From NCBI RefSeq assembly GCF_000300275.1, contig NZ_AMRN01000004.1:62001-126000 (forward strand): a stretch of 64,000 nucleotides of DNA, written 5' to 3'. The number at the start of each line of letters is the position of its first letter. Within the stretch, counting starts at the first letter, position 1. Shown here piece after piece: positions 46,358 through 55,479 of this stretch. This stretch comes from Thalassospira profundimaris WP0211. GTDB taxonomy: Bacteria > Pseudomonadota > Alphaproteobacteria > Rhodospirillales > Thalassospiraceae. The position numbers and the translations under genes were made by a program. Below the pieces are notes generated by a model. It had not been told where the DNA came from. It did not search any database and saw only the letters and a list, made by a program, of their open reading frames with translations.

Positions 46358-47212
46358 ATGCGCACTGTTTATGTGAACGGCGAGTTTTTGCCGGAAACCG
46401 AAGCAAAGATTTCGATTTTTGACCGATCCTTCCTGTTCGCCGACGGCGTGTATGAAGTGACCTCGGTGCTTGATGGCAAGCTGATTGACTTTACGGGTCA
46501 CATGAAGCGCCTCGAACGCTCGCTTGCCGAGCTGAAATTCCAGTTCAAACCCGATATCGATCAGCTTCTTGAAGCGCACCGCGAACTGGTGAAGCTTAAC
46601 GAAATCACCGAAGGCCTGATTTATCTGCAGGTTTCGCGTGGCTCGGCCGGTGACCGTGATTTCGCAATCAACCCGGAAACCCCGCCGACCATCGTCATGT
46701 TCACGCAAAGCAAATCGCTGATCAAATCGGCCCTTGCCGAACGCGGTCAGAAGATCGTCACCTTCCCCGACATCCGCTGGCGCCGGTCTGACATCAAGAC
46801 CACCCAGCTTCTTTATGCGTCGCTCCTCAAAACCGATGCGGCTGCCAAGGGCAAGGACGATGCCTGGATGGTGCTGGATGGCTATGTCACCGAAGGGTCA
46901 AGCAACAACGCCTATATCGTCACCAAGGACGGCACGATCGTCACCCGTGAACTGTCGACCGACATCCTGCACGGCATCACCCGTGCCGCGGTCCTGAAAT
47001 GCGCCGAGGAACTTCAGCTCAAGGTCGAAGAACGCCACTTCACCATCGAAGAAGCCCAGAACGCGGCTGAAGCCTTCTCGACCTCGGCATCCGCCTTTGT
47101 CTGCCCGGTTGTTGAAATTGACGACAAGAAAATCGGCGATGGCGTCCCCGGCCCGGTCGCCAAGCGTCTGCGCGAGATTTATATCGACGCCAACCGCAAA
47201 ATGGCAATCTGA
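46358..47212 (+). CDS. dat: D-amino acid transaminase-like PLP enzyme (class IV)
   Basis: A 284-residue fold-type IV aminotransferase; start MRTVYVNGEFLPETEAKIS at 46358 with CAGGAAAG upstream. The Schiff-base Lys is in RWRRSDIKTTQLL. Cofactor-binding EGSSNNAYIV and late TSASAFVCPVVEIDDK are also typical of D-alanine aminotransferase. It converts D-alanine and 2-oxoglutarate to pyruvate and D-glutamate, supplying cell-wall precursors, or uses related amino acids; branched-chain transaminases are the nearest alternative. Followed by a strong terminator. Confidence 0.87.
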   Translation: MRTVYVNGEFLPETEAKISIFDRSFLFADGVYEVTSVLDGKLIDFTGHMKRLERSLAELKFQFKPDIDQLLEAHRELVKLNEITEGLIYLQVSRGSAGDRDFAINPETPPTIVMFTQSKSLIKSALAERGQKIVTFPDIRWRRSDIKTTQLLYASLLKTDAAAKGKDDAWMVLDGYVTEGSSNNAYIVTKDGTIVTRELSTDILHGITRAAVLKCAEELQLKVEERHFTIEEAQNAAEAFSTSASAFVCPVVEIDDKKIGDGVPGPVAKRLREIYIDANRKMAI

Positions 47213-47265
47213 TCCGATCAAACAACGTCTGATATGATCGTCTCCTCAATGTCGATCAAAACGCG

Positions 47266-47295
47266 AAACGCCGCCCAATCTCGGGCGGCGTTTTT
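47266..47295. terminator. Intrinsic terminator after the transaminase
   Basis: AAACGCCGCCC (47266-47276) pairs perfectly with GGGCGGCGTTT (47283-47293), followed by T. It lies between convergent transaminase and SDR stop codons. Confidence 0.88.
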
Positions 47296-47321
47296 GCGTT
47301 GGGTATCTGCGGGAAAAGATC

Positions 47322-48170
47322 CTACATCGCGGCAAGTTCTTCCTCGGTAAAATCGGCGGAAATGGTGATGTCTTTTCCGGCCTCAAGCTTTGCCAGCCGT
47401 TCGGTCAGTGCGGCATGAACGCCGTCATAGGCATCTGACCCCAGCAACAAACGAAATGGCATTTTCGGTGCATCTGCCGCCGCAATCATCGCATTGATCA
47501 TGCGATCCGGATCGCCCTTGATCACCCAGCCACCACCAAAGGCGGCCTCCTTAAGGTCATGGGCCGGGGTGCCGTCATAATCGCTGATCGGTTCCGGCTG
47601 GATGATGGAGCCGATAAACGCGGTGCGCGACGGACCGGGTTCGACCAGCATGAATTCAATTTCAAATGGCGCGACTTCCTTGGCCAGCGATTCAACAAAG
47701 CCCTCGATGCCCCATTTGGTCGCGTGATACAGGCTAAAGCCCGGATAGGCGATCTGACCGCCTTCGGACGACACCTGAATGACGCGACCCGATCCTTGCG
47801 CACGCAGGTGTGGCAAGGCAGCCTTGATCACAACAATTGATCCCAGAAGGTTGGTATCAATAATCTGGCGCATCTGATCAATGCTGGTTTCTTCGGCCGC
47901 CCCCAGGATGCCAAAGCCGGCATTGCTGACGATGAAATCAATCCGTCCAAAATCGGCAAAGGCCTTGTCAACAGTCGCCTGCACCGCATCGGGTTCACTT
48001 ACATCAAGATAAGCAACACTGAGCCGTTCACCATATTGCGCAACCAGATCGTCAAGCGACCCCGTGCGTCGCACGGTGGCGATCACGCGATCACCACGCG
48101 CCAATACCTTTTCCGCCAGCCCGCGACCAAACCCGGACGATGCACCGGTAATCAACCATGTCTTGTCCAT
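47322..48170 (-). CDS. Short-chain dehydrogenase/reductase (SDR)
   Basis: A 282-residue classical SDR; start MDKTWLITGASSGFG at 48170 with AGGAACTGAC upstream. NAD(P) motif TGASSGFGRG, NAG of FIVSNAGFG, catalytic SSEGG...YHATKWG. A long C-terminal half (residues about 190-282) resembles the group of oxidoreductases with unassigned substrates. It is divergent from a LysR regulator 97 bases away, which probably controls it. Confidence 0.87.
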   Translation of the reverse strand: MDKTWLITGASSGFGRGLAEKVLARGDRVIATVRRTGSLDDLVAQYGERLSVAYLDVSEPDAVQATVDKAFADFGRIDFIVSNAGFGILGAAEETSIDQMRQIIDTNLLGSIVVIKAALPHLRAQGSGRVIQVSSEGGQIAYPGFSLYHATKWGIEGFVESLAKEVAPFEIEFMLVEPGPSRTAFIGSIIQPEPISDYDGTPAHDLKEAAFGGGWVIKGDPDRMINAMIAAADAPKMPFRLLLGSDAYDGVHAALTERLAKLEAGKDITISADFTEEELAAM

Positions 48171-48266
48171 GTCAGTTCCTTTCTGTCTTGCTCTGAACAT
48201 GGGGGGACTATAGAAACCAATGATTGATGCGATAATCCCGCTTAATTCGGATGGGTTCGTGAAAAT

Positions 48267-49205
48267 ATGCCAGCAATCAATCAGCCGACCTTAAATGACA
48301 TGCGGTTTTTCATCGCGGTCGCCGAACATCGCAGCTTCCGCAAGGCCGCAGATGCGCTGGGCGTTGCGCCCTCCACCCTCAGCCACGCACTGCGCAACAT
48401 GGAAAGCAACCTTGATATCCGTCTGCTTCACCGCACCACGCGCAGTGTGTCCCTGACCGAGGCGGGCGAACAGCTTTTGGACCGGTTGCGCCCGGCACTG
48501 TCCAACCTTGAAGAAGCCATGGGCACGGTCGAAAGCTTTCGCACAGGCGGGACATCAGGCACGGTGCGCATCAATACATCCGATGGTGCCGCGCGCCTTT
48601 TGACCCGCCATGTGGTTCCGGAAATGCGCAAAAGATACCCGGATGTGGCGATTGATCTGGTGACCGAGGGACGGCTTGTCGATATCGTCGCCGGTGGTTT
48701 TGATGCCGGGGCACGATTGGGCGAAACCGTGCCGCTTGATATGGTGGCGGTGCGCTTTGGCCCGCCATTTCGCTTTGTCGCGGTTGCGTCACCGGATTAT
48801 TTCAAAAATCGCCCCCGCCCGGTCGCACCCGATGATTTGCAAAGCCATGACTGCATCCGCCATCGTTTTCCCAGCGGCAAGATCTATCACTGGGATTTTG
48901 AAAAGCAGGGTCAGGAAATCTCGATTGATGTGTCCGGCCCGCTGACGCTCGATCGTCATGATCTGATGGTCGATACCGCACGACAAGGGCTTGGCATTGC
49001 TTACGTTTCAGAGATTTATGCCGCACGGGCCATCGCCAGTGGTGACCTTGTGACTGTGCTCGATGACTGGTTACCCGAAATTCCGGGGTTATTCCTCTAT
49101 TACCCGGATCACCGGCGGGTTCCCCCACCCTTACGCGCCTTTATTGATGTGATGAAATCGCTCGACCCTGCGTTGCGAACCGGATATCTGGAAAGGGATA
49201 TCTGA
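48267..49205 (+). CDS. LysR-family regulator beside the SDR gene
   Basis: A 312-residue LysR-type transcription factor. The helix-turn-helix is at about 10-70 (MRFFIAVAEHRSFRKAADALGVAPSTLSHALRNMESNLDIRLLHRTTRSVSLTEAG). The effector domain of CrgA/AaeR-like type follows (SGTVRINTSD, ...GGFDAGARLGETV, DLVTVLDDWLPEIPGL). Divergent from the SDR gene, it is the likely regulator of it, and of the EamA exporter gene 47 bases downstream. Confidence 0.88.
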   Translation: MPAINQPTLNDMRFFIAVAEHRSFRKAADALGVAPSTLSHALRNMESNLDIRLLHRTTRSVSLTEAGEQLLDRLRPALSNLEEAMGTVESFRTGGTSGTVRINTSDGAARLLTRHVVPEMRKRYPDVAIDLVTEGRLVDIVAGGFDAGARLGETVPLDMVAVRFGPPFRFVAVASPDYFKNRPRPVAPDDLQSHDCIRHRFPSGKIYHWDFEKQGQEISIDVSGPLTLDRHDLMVDTARQGLGIAYVSEIYAARAIASGDLVTVLDDWLPEIPGLFLYYPDHRRVPPPLRAFIDVMKSLDPALRTGYLERDI

Positions 49206-49251
49206 TTTTGAAAAATGATAAAAACCGGATCAAAACGCGGGGACAGGGGCG

Positions 49252-50136
49252 ATGACGTCCATCAACACATCACGCCAGAACAACCTTGCCGGCATCATGA
49301 CGATGTGTGGCGGGGTGGCAGCGCTGTGTATCAATGATGCGCTGGCCAAGAGCCTGATGGATCATTATTCCCCGATCCAGATCATCTTCCTGCGCAACAT
49401 CATCGCCCTTCCCTTTGCCTTTTTGGTGGCGCTCAAAATGGGCGGTTCTCGCAGCTTGCGTTCAAGCCGGGTTCACGTGCATTTCATGCGCGGTGTCGTC
49501 TGGATTGCCGCAACGGTGATGTTCTTTACCAGCATCCATCATCTTGGCCTTGCCGAAGCCACCGCACTGGCCTTCGTCGCACCGTTATTTATCACCGCCC
49601 TATCGGCGATTTTCATAGCCCGGGTCGGCTGGCGGCGCTGGCTTGCGGTCAGTGTCGGTTTTCTGGGGGTTCTGGTGATTGTCCGACCGGGTGCCGCAAC
49701 GTTTGAGCTGATATCGCTCCTGCCGATTGCGACCGCGTTTACCTATGCGATCCTGATGCTAAGTGCCCGCTTTGTCGATACGCGCGAAAGCATGTGGACG
49801 TTGTTGCTTTATCTCAGTCTGACCAGCGCAATCCTGACCAGCATTCCGGTGATCTTTGTCTGGAGCCCGGTGCGAGCAGAGGACATCTGGCTGTTTCTGG
49901 CGATTGCGCTCTGCGGCTCGCTTGGCATGGCCATGATCACCCAGGCCTTCCGCTTTGCCGAGGCCCCGACGGTGGCACCGTTTGACTACACAGCCCTCAT
50001 CTGGGCGACCGCGCTAGGCTGGATGTTCTGGGGTGAAACGCCCGATGTTCTGACCTTTGTCGGGGCTGCGATCATTACCGCCAGCGGCCTGTTCGTTATC
50101 TTCCGCGAAAGCAAGGTGGCGGCGGAAACCACATAA
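49252..50136 (+). CDS. EamA-family (DMT) membrane transporter
   Basis: A 294-residue inner-membrane protein with ten hydrophobic segments in two EamA halves. Start ATGACGTCCATC at 49252 with GGGGCG upstream. Family features include FLRNIIALPFAFL and AEATALAFVAPLFITALSAIF, and in the second half GSLGMAMITQAFRFAEAPTVAPFDY. Members export small metabolites; substrate unknown. It lies downstream of the LysR gene in the same direction, so they may share a transcript. Confidence 0.87.
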   Translation: MTSINTSRQNNLAGIMTMCGGVAALCINDALAKSLMDHYSPIQIIFLRNIIALPFAFLVALKMGGSRSLRSSRVHVHFMRGVVWIAATVMFFTSIHHLGLAEATALAFVAPLFITALSAIFIARVGWRRWLAVSVGFLGVLVIVRPGAATFELISLLPIATAFTYAILMLSARFVDTRESMWTLLLYLSLTSAILTSIPVIFVWSPVRAEDIWLFLAIALCGSLGMAMITQAFRFAEAPTVAPFDYTALIWATALGWMFWGETPDVLTFVGAAIITASGLFVIFRESKVAAETT

Positions 50137-50141
50137 ACAAA

Positions 50142-50167
50142 ACCCGCTTTCCTAACGAAAAGCGGGT
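50142..50167. terminator. Hairpin between EamA and the small-protein gene
   Basis: ACCCGCTTT (50142-50150) pairs with AAAGCGGGT (50159-50167). It lies between convergent stops; a modest T-run on the - strand side supports termination. Confidence 0.6.
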
Positions 50168-50191
50168 ATCAGAAACAGCCATGAAAACTGC

Positions 50192-50392
50192 TCAGTAATT
50201 GGCTTTGAAAGTCGGCTCCTCACCGCGCTCAGCTGCAGCGGCGGCAATATTTCGAAGCAAGGCACGCTTGCTTTCGGTGCGATACTTGCCTGAATTACGC
50301 GCAACATAATCCTGTCCGGAATAGCCAAGTTCGGCTTTTTTCCGTTCAATAGATGCTCCAAGCTCTTCAAGAGTTATTCTGCGCATTGACAT
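50192..50392 (-). CDS. Small basic protein overlapping a nucleotidyltransferase-like gene
   Basis: A 66-residue protein; start MSMRRITLEELGAS at 50392 with GGAAGAAT upstream. It overlaps the end of the preceding gene by 26 bases, so the two are translated together. It is highly charged (ERKKAELGYSGQDYVARNSGKYRTESKRALL) with a helical middle and no recognised domain. The arrangement is that of a toxin-antitoxin-like pair with the upstream nucleotidyltransferase; this is inference from order and size. Confidence 0.6.
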   Translation of the reverse strand: MSMRRITLEELGASIERKKAELGYSGQDYVARNSGKYRTESKRALLRNIAAAAAERGEEPTFKANY

Positions 50393-50942
50393 ATTCTTCC
50401 AGAAATTCCAGCCCGAAATCACCGGCTGTTTCCTCACGTATTCTTTTATCAAGATAAGCGTTATCCAGATTTTCCGCAAGTTTCAGCAACGCTGCGGCCT
50501 GCTCCAACATATCTTCACGCATGTTTGGTGGTGCATCATATTGCCCCATTCGATCTGCAATCAGATCTTCAATCGCAATAAAGGTTACATTGCTGTGTTC
50601 ATCAAGATCCACGATCAAAAGCCGGTCCTGATCAGCACTGCCTTCCATTAGCGCGCTACCAACCACCTCAATACCGAAGCCAAGATCAGGATGCTGAAAG
50701 CCACGAGCAAAGGCACCAAAACCAATACTGCGTTTGAACCCGACACGTTCCAACGCCGTTTCAAGCGCCTCTTGCCATGGCGTCACGACATCGATGTCGC
50801 CTGAAACAATTGCACCCTGAGTGTAAAGCTCTACCGCAGCACCGCCAACAATGACCGGACGCGGGTGTCCTTCGCTTTCAACGATGTCAAAAGCACGCGA
50901 TATTGCCTTCAGTACGCTGACAAACGCATCACGGTAAGGCAT
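50367..50942 (-). CDS. Nucleotidyltransferase-like protein (DUF6036/AbiEii-type fold)
   Basis: A 191-residue protein. Residues about 28-50 (PVIVGGAAVELYTQGAIVSGDIDVVTPW) match the start of nucleotidyltransferase folds: the GGxA motif, then the metal-binding D-x-D (DIDV). A later glutamate-rich EDLIADRMGQYDAPPNMREDMLEQAAALLKLAE is the typical helical end. Such proteins are often toxin or abortive-infection partners. It begins 3 bases after the HAD gene stop, in the same run as pyrD, and it overlaps the small protein gene. Confidence 0.72.
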   Translation of the reverse strand: MPYRDAFVSVLKAISRAFDIVESEGHPRPVIVGGAAVELYTQGAIVSGDIDVVTPWQEALETALERVGFKRSIGFGAFARGFQHPDLGFGIEVVGSALMEGSADQDRLLIVDLDEHSNVTFIAIEDLIADRMGQYDAPPNMREDMLEQAAALLKLAENLDNAYLDKRIREETAGDFGLEFLEEYVNAQNNS

Positions 50943-50945
50943 GGC

Positions 50946-51830
50946 TCACCAGCAGAAATCCCCCATCGCATAGGTGATGTGACGGCCCGTGGCGGCCAGA
51001 AGGGCATCAAGCTTTTCGCGTTCCGGCAGGGTACCGCGCGGGGCGTCGAGTTCTTCGGCGTGGATGCCGCCGGTGACCAGCACGACGTCCAGACCGGCAT
51101 TGTTTGATCCGGCAATGTCGGTCGAAATGCTGTCGCCGACGACCAGAAGCTTGGCATCCGGGCCCTTGTCAAACATCTGCAGGCAGAAGTCATAGGCACT
51201 TGCCAGTGGCTTGCCTTCCCAGCGGACATTGCCGCCGAGTTCCTCATACCGCCCGGCAATGGCACCCGCACAAATGATGCGCTTGCCACCGCGGATCACT
51301 TCACGGTCCGGATTAGGGCACAGTACCGGCAGGTCACGCGCCTTGAGCGCATGCAGAAGATCTTCATATTTCGACACCGGATCATGATCCTCGTTCGGGC
51401 CGGTGATCAAAACCCAGTCGGCGTCATCGACTTCGGTGACGATTTCGACATCCTGATTTTCAAACATCGACATATCGCGCACCGGACCGACCATCAGCAC
51501 CTTGCGACCCAGCTTGGCGTACCAGGGATCAGAGCGCGCGACGAGCTGGGCATAGGCAACCTCGCCCGATGCCACCGCCGGACCATACAGATCACGCGAA
51601 ATGCCCATATCTTCCATCCGGCCAACCACGACCGAGGATCGACGCGGCGCGTTGGACAGAAGGGCCACCGGAATGCCGGCTTCCTTAAGGGCGGTCATCG
51701 CGGCGATCGAGCTTGGATAGGGTGTCACCCCGTCATGCACCACGCCCCACAGATCAAGGATCACGGCATCATATTTGCCAATCACCTCGGACAGGCCATT
51801 GATCATTTCATAGGGGGCGGTCTTGCTCAT
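50946..51830 (-). CDS. HAD-superfamily class IIA hydrolase (TIGR01459-type)
   Basis: A 294-residue HAD enzyme of the subfamily IIA. It starts MSKTAPYEMINGLSEVIGKYDAVILDLWGVVHDGVTPYPSSI, with the nucleophile Asp in LDLWGVVHDG, and has motif II LLSNAPRRSS. Motif III/IV is KLLVVGDSISTDIAGSNNAGLDVVLVTGG. Close members are alphaproteobacterial HAD proteins of unknown substrate. Start is 18 bases after the pyrD stop. Confidence 0.87.
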   Translation of the reverse strand: MSKTAPYEMINGLSEVIGKYDAVILDLWGVVHDGVTPYPSSIAAMTALKEAGIPVALLSNAPRRSSVVVGRMEDMGISRDLYGPAVASGEVAYAQLVARSDPWYAKLGRKVLMVGPVRDMSMFENQDVEIVTEVDDADWVLITGPNEDHDPVSKYEDLLHALKARDLPVLCPNPDREVIRGGKRIICAGAIAGRYEELGGNVRWEGKPLASAYDFCLQMFDKGPDAKLLVVGDSISTDIAGSNNAGLDVVLVTGGIHAEELDAPRGTLPEREKLDALLAATGRHITYAMGDFCW

Positions 51831-51848
51831 GCCGTCCGGATCCTTGTG

Positions 51849-52985
51849 TTATTTCTTGTTTGATTTGGTGGCCACGGCGGCCTTGGCAGAACGGGCTTCA
51901 TCGACCGGAATACCTTTGCCCGAAATTTCCGGAAAGGCAGCACCGACCGCATCCGACACATTGGCAAAGCCATCCTTGCGCAGGCGCCGTGCAAGGTCTT
52001 CCTTGATCTCGGTGACAAGCTCGACACCGTGATAAACCAGCGACGAATAAAGCTGCACCAGCGATGCACCATTGAGGATCTTCTCATAGGCATCCTTGCC
52101 CGATGCAATCCCGCCAACCCCGATGAGCGGCACCTTGCCCTCGGTCAAACGGTAAAAATCGGCCAGAACCTTGGTGGAGGGTTCCATCAAAGGCGGGCCG
52201 GAAAGCCCCCCCTTTTCATCCTGATCATAGGAATTAAGCCCGACCGGCCGATCAATCGTGGTGTTTGAAACAATCATGCCATCAAGCCTCACCTTGGTGA
52301 CCACGGCGGCGATGTCGGATTTGTCTTCCTCGGTCAAATCGGGGGCGACTTTCAACAACACCGGCACACCCTTGGCAAAGGAATTCCGCGCCTTGATCAC
52401 GGCCTTCAAAAGCTTCTCAAGCGGAGCACGCCCCTGCAAAGCACGCAGGCCCGGCGTATTGGGCGAGGACACATTGACCACAAGATAATCGGCATAGGGG
52501 CCAAGTGCCTCGACCCCCTTGGCGTAATCATCGGCCGCGTCTTCGGAATATTTGTTTTTGCCAAGGTTGGCCCCCAAAACGCCGCGCCGTGCGCGTTTGC
52601 GCAGGCGGTTGGCGACGACCTCGGCCCCGTCATTATTGAACCCCATGCGGTTGATCACCGCCCGGTCGGAATACAGCCGGAAAAGACGGGGTTTCGGATT
52701 ACCCGGTTGTGGCAAAGGCGTCACCGAGCCGATTTCAACAAAGCCAAACCCGTGCGACAGCATCTGGTTAGGGACTTCGGCGTTTTTATCAAAGCCCGCG
52801 GCAAGCCCGACCGGATTGGCAAATTTACGCCCGAACACCTCGGTTTCGAGCATCGGGGTCGCGTCGGTCGCGTCATCCGCGCGCGGCACCAGATTGTTTT
52901 TCAGTGCCCAGATCGCCAGACCATGGGCGGTCTCGGCATCAATCCAGCGGACAATCGGCAAAACCAGTGACTTATACCACCCCAC
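51849..52985 (-). CDS. pyrD: Dihydroorotate dehydrogenase, class 2 (quinone)
   Basis: A 378-residue FMN enzyme of pyrimidine biosynthesis that oxidises dihydroorotate to orotate with quinone at the inner membrane. Features: KNNLVP N-terminal helix region, GFDKNAEVPNQML, the catalytic Ser of VNVSSPNTPGLRALQ, and FMN site GVGGIASGKDAYEKILNGASLVQLYSSLVYHG. The GTG at 52985 (VGWYKSLVLP) with CGGAG upstream fits the family N-terminus best. A TTG at 53048 would add 21 residues. The last 45 residues extend past the usual end (AKAAVATKSNKK). Confidence 0.92.
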   Translation of the reverse strand: MGWYKSLVLPIVRWIDAETAHGLAIWALKNNLVPRADDATDATPMLETEVFGRKFANPVGLAAGFDKNAEVPNQMLSHGFGFVEIGSVTPLPQPGNPKPRLFRLYSDRAVINRMGFNNDGAEVVANRLRKRARRGVLGANLGKNKYSEDAADDYAKGVEALGPYADYLVVNVSSPNTPGLRALQGRAPLEKLLKAVIKARNSFAKGVPVLLKVAPDLTEEDKSDIAAVVTKVRLDGMIVSNTTIDRPVGLNSYDQDEKGGLSGPPLMEPSTKVLADFYRLTEGKVPLIGVGGIASGKDAYEKILNGASLVQLYSSLVYHGVELVTEIKEDLARRLRKDGFANVSDAVGAAFPEISGKGIPVDEARSAKAAVATKSNKK

Positions 52986-53236
52986 GCGAGACGCTCCGTG
53001 CTTGAAAGGACATGCCCTTTTCTTACGCGGCCAAGGGCTTTTGGGCAAGGATCAATGGCATTAAGTGGCACCATGCGGCCGGTTATTTTCTTATGACCGC
53101 TCGATCAACGATCTCAGGCGCTTTACTGCATAAAAACATGCACCAATGTTTTTATCGCGTGGCCACAGATTGACAGCCGCCATTTCCGGAATATCTAGGA
53201 GCGACCAAAACAGAAATTCCGATCAAAGGATATCCA

Positions 53237-54349
53237 ATGTCAAAACCCGACATTCTCTTCACACCTTTCAAGCTGAAAACGCTCGATCTCCCCAACCGCA
53301 TTGTCATGGCGCCGATGACCCGTAACAAGACACCGGACGGTATTCCCGGTGCCGCCAATGCCGATTATTACAGCAAGCGCGCCGCAGGCGGTGTTGGTCT
53401 GATCCTGTCCGAGGGGACCGTGGTTGATCGCCCGGCATCGCGTAACCTTCCGCACATTCCGCTTTTCCATGGCGAGGCTGCGATGGCCGGGTGGAAAGCG
53501 GTTGCCGATGCCGTGCATGCGGCCGGTGGCAAAATGGGTCCGCAGATCTGGCATACCGGATCAACCCGTACACCGGACGCCTGGGAACCGGACGCACCGG
53601 TCGAAAGCCCGTCGGGTCTGGTTGGCCCGGAGGATCCGCGCGGCAATGCGATGACGGAATCTGACATTGCCGACACGATTGCCGCCTTCGCCAAGGCCGC
53701 CCTGGATGCCAAGAATGCGGGCTTTGATACCTTTGAAATTCATGGCGCGCACGGCTATCTGATTGATCAGTTCTTCTGGCCCGGCACCAACCTGCGCACC
53801 GATCGCTTTGGCGGCAAGACGATCAAGGAACGTTCGACCTTTGCCCGCGAAGTGGTGACCGCCATGCGCGCGGCCGTGGGCCCGGACTTCCCGATCATCC
53901 TGCGCGTCAGCCAATGGAAACAGCAGGACTTTACCGCCCGCCTTGCCTATACGCCCGATGAAATGACCGATTGGCTCGGCCCGCTGGTCGAGGCCGGGGT
54001 GGACATTATTCACGCATCGCAACGCCGTTTCTGGGAACCGGAATTCCCCGAGATTGATGGCGAAAAGGGTCTGAACTTTGCCGGTTGGGCGAAGAAACTG
54101 ACCGGGGCGCCGACGATTTCGGTCGGCTCTGTCGGCCTGTCATCCGACTTTATCGGCGCGTTTTCCGGCGAAGCATCGGAAAAGGCCAGCCTTGATGAGC
54201 TGATCAATCGCATGGAAAAGGGCGAGTTTGACCTGATCGCGGTTGGCCGCGCGCTTCTGAGCGACGCGCAGTGGGCCAACAAGGTCAAAAGCGGCGCCTA
54301 TGATCAGTTGGAAGACTTCAACGCCTCTGCCCTAGCGGAACTCGCGTAA
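53237..54349 (+). CDS. NADH:flavin oxidoreductase, Old Yellow Enzyme family
   Basis: A 370-residue FMN enzyme. It begins MSKPDILFTPFKLKTLDLPNRIVMAPMTRNKT, the usual OYE N-terminus. The active-site region IHGAHGYLIDQFFWPGTNLRTDRFGG and the FMN-binding VGRALLSDAQWANKVKSG are clear. It reduces activated alkenes or similar electrophiles with NAD(P)H, often in detoxification. It has its own terminator. Start supported by AAAGGATATCC upstream. Confidence 0.9.
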   Translation: MSKPDILFTPFKLKTLDLPNRIVMAPMTRNKTPDGIPGAANADYYSKRAAGGVGLILSEGTVVDRPASRNLPHIPLFHGEAAMAGWKAVADAVHAAGGKMGPQIWHTGSTRTPDAWEPDAPVESPSGLVGPEDPRGNAMTESDIADTIAAFAKAALDAKNAGFDTFEIHGAHGYLIDQFFWPGTNLRTDRFGGKTIKERSTFAREVVTAMRAAVGPDFPIILRVSQWKQQDFTARLAYTPDEMTDWLGPLVEAGVDIIHASQRRFWEPEFPEIDGEKGLNFAGWAKKLTGAPTISVGSVGLSSDFIGAFSGEASEKASLDELINRMEKGEFDLIAVGRALLSDAQWANKVKSGAYDQLEDFNASALAELA

Positions 54350-54377
54350 GTTAACACCGACCACAAACACAAAAAAG

Positions 54378-54403
54378 CAGCCCGCCGAACCATCGGCGGG
54401 CTG
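54378..54403. terminator. Intrinsic terminator after the OYE gene
   Basis: CAGCCCGCCGA (54378-54388) pairs perfectly with TCGGCGGGCTG (54393-54403). An A-run lies to its left and T-rich bases lie to its right, so it can serve the OYE gene and the convergent epimerase gene. Confidence 0.85.
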
Positions 54404-54411
54404 TTGTTCTT

Positions 54412-55350
54412 TTAATCCTGTTTGAAACAACGGCGAAAGCCGTCTTCAACCGACAACGGGGGCTTCCAGCCCAAAAGCCTTTCTGCTTTGGAGATATCAA
54501 CCTGCAGCGACCCCAGAAGACGCTGCGCCATTGCCTTTTTGCCCAGCATCTTGGCCCCGAACATCAAACAGAATTCCGGCACGGGTATCAACCAAACAGG
54601 TTTGCGCATGGCTGTCGCGACCCCGCGCAAAAGCTGCGTCGTCGAAACATCCTGCCCATCGCCCGCCAAAAAAACCTGATTGGCGGCATCGGGGTGGGCC
54701 ACGCAAGTCACGATCAGATTGACCAGATTATCGAGTGCTACCAGCGACCGCCGGTTATGAATTGCCCCCAAAGGCAGCGGTATGCCCTTGTCAATAAGCC
54801 GGATCATACTGGCGAAGTTGCCTTTCACCCCGGGCCCGTAGACCAGTGGCGGGCGAATGACCACAACCTCCATCCCGGTATCGGAAGCAAGCTGGAAAAG
54901 TCCCTGTTCTGCTTCACGCTTGGAGATACCGTAATCATCTTTGGGCGCTGGATCATCATCGGCTGTAAAGGGTTGACCCTTTGATGTTTCCTCACCGTTC
55001 ACCTTGATCGAACTGATGAAGACAAATCGCCCTACACCGGCCTCTGCAGCCTGCCGCGCAAGACTAAGTGTCCCATCAACATTTACCCGCCGATATTCGC
55101 GCAACGGATCAGTCGCGGTATCTTTCATCACATGCGCGCGGGCGGCAGCATGAATAACGACGTTTTGGCCGCGAACAGCCTCAGACCAATCGGTATTGCC
55201 ATCCAGTTCAGGCACTTGAACAATGCGCCGGGCCGGCACTTCAACAGGACGACGGACAGCTGCAGTCAGTTCGACATCCGAACGCTGCGTTAAAATTTCA
55301 CCCAATCGCGAGCCGAGGAAACCGGTTGCCCCCGTCAGTAATACTTTCAT
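54412..55350 (-). CDS. NAD-dependent sugar epimerase/dehydratase family protein
   Basis: A 312-residue extended SDR; start MKVLLTGATGFLGSRL at 55350 places the GxxGxxG motif at the N-terminus. The catalytic pair is SSIKVNGEE and YGISK, and a C-terminal RLLGSLQVDISKAERLLGWKPPLSVEDGFR ends in the usual way for nucleotide-sugar epimerases. It probably modifies UDP-sugars for surface polysaccharide; a C4 epimerase is the nearest guess. The nearby ExoD gene also suits exopolysaccharide. Confidence 0.8.
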   Translation of the reverse strand: MKVLLTGATGFLGSRLGEILTQRSDVELTAAVRRPVEVPARRIVQVPELDGNTDWSEAVRGQNVVIHAAARAHVMKDTATDPLREYRRVNVDGTLSLARQAAEAGVGRFVFISSIKVNGEETSKGQPFTADDDPAPKDDYGISKREAEQGLFQLASDTGMEVVVIRPPLVYGPGVKGNFASMIRLIDKGIPLPLGAIHNRRSLVALDNLVNLIVTCVAHPDAANQVFLAGDGQDVSTTQLLRGVATAMRKPVWLIPVPEFCLMFGAKMLGKKAMAQRLLGSLQVDISKAERLLGWKPPLSVEDGFRRCFKQD

Positions 55351-55479
55351 GAAACCTTGTTCTCTTAGGGTCCAAACGACGTTGAGGGAAGCTAAAGCCA
55401 AAAGAACAGGCGCGAAAGTTATTTCCGCTCTCTTTACGCACCAAGATCGGCAATTCAAGTGATCGCCGGGCTAAATGCC

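Noticed and set aside
46038..46376. A 112-residue frame before the transaminase
   Set aside because: No domain or ribosome site, and it overlaps the start of a well-supported gene.
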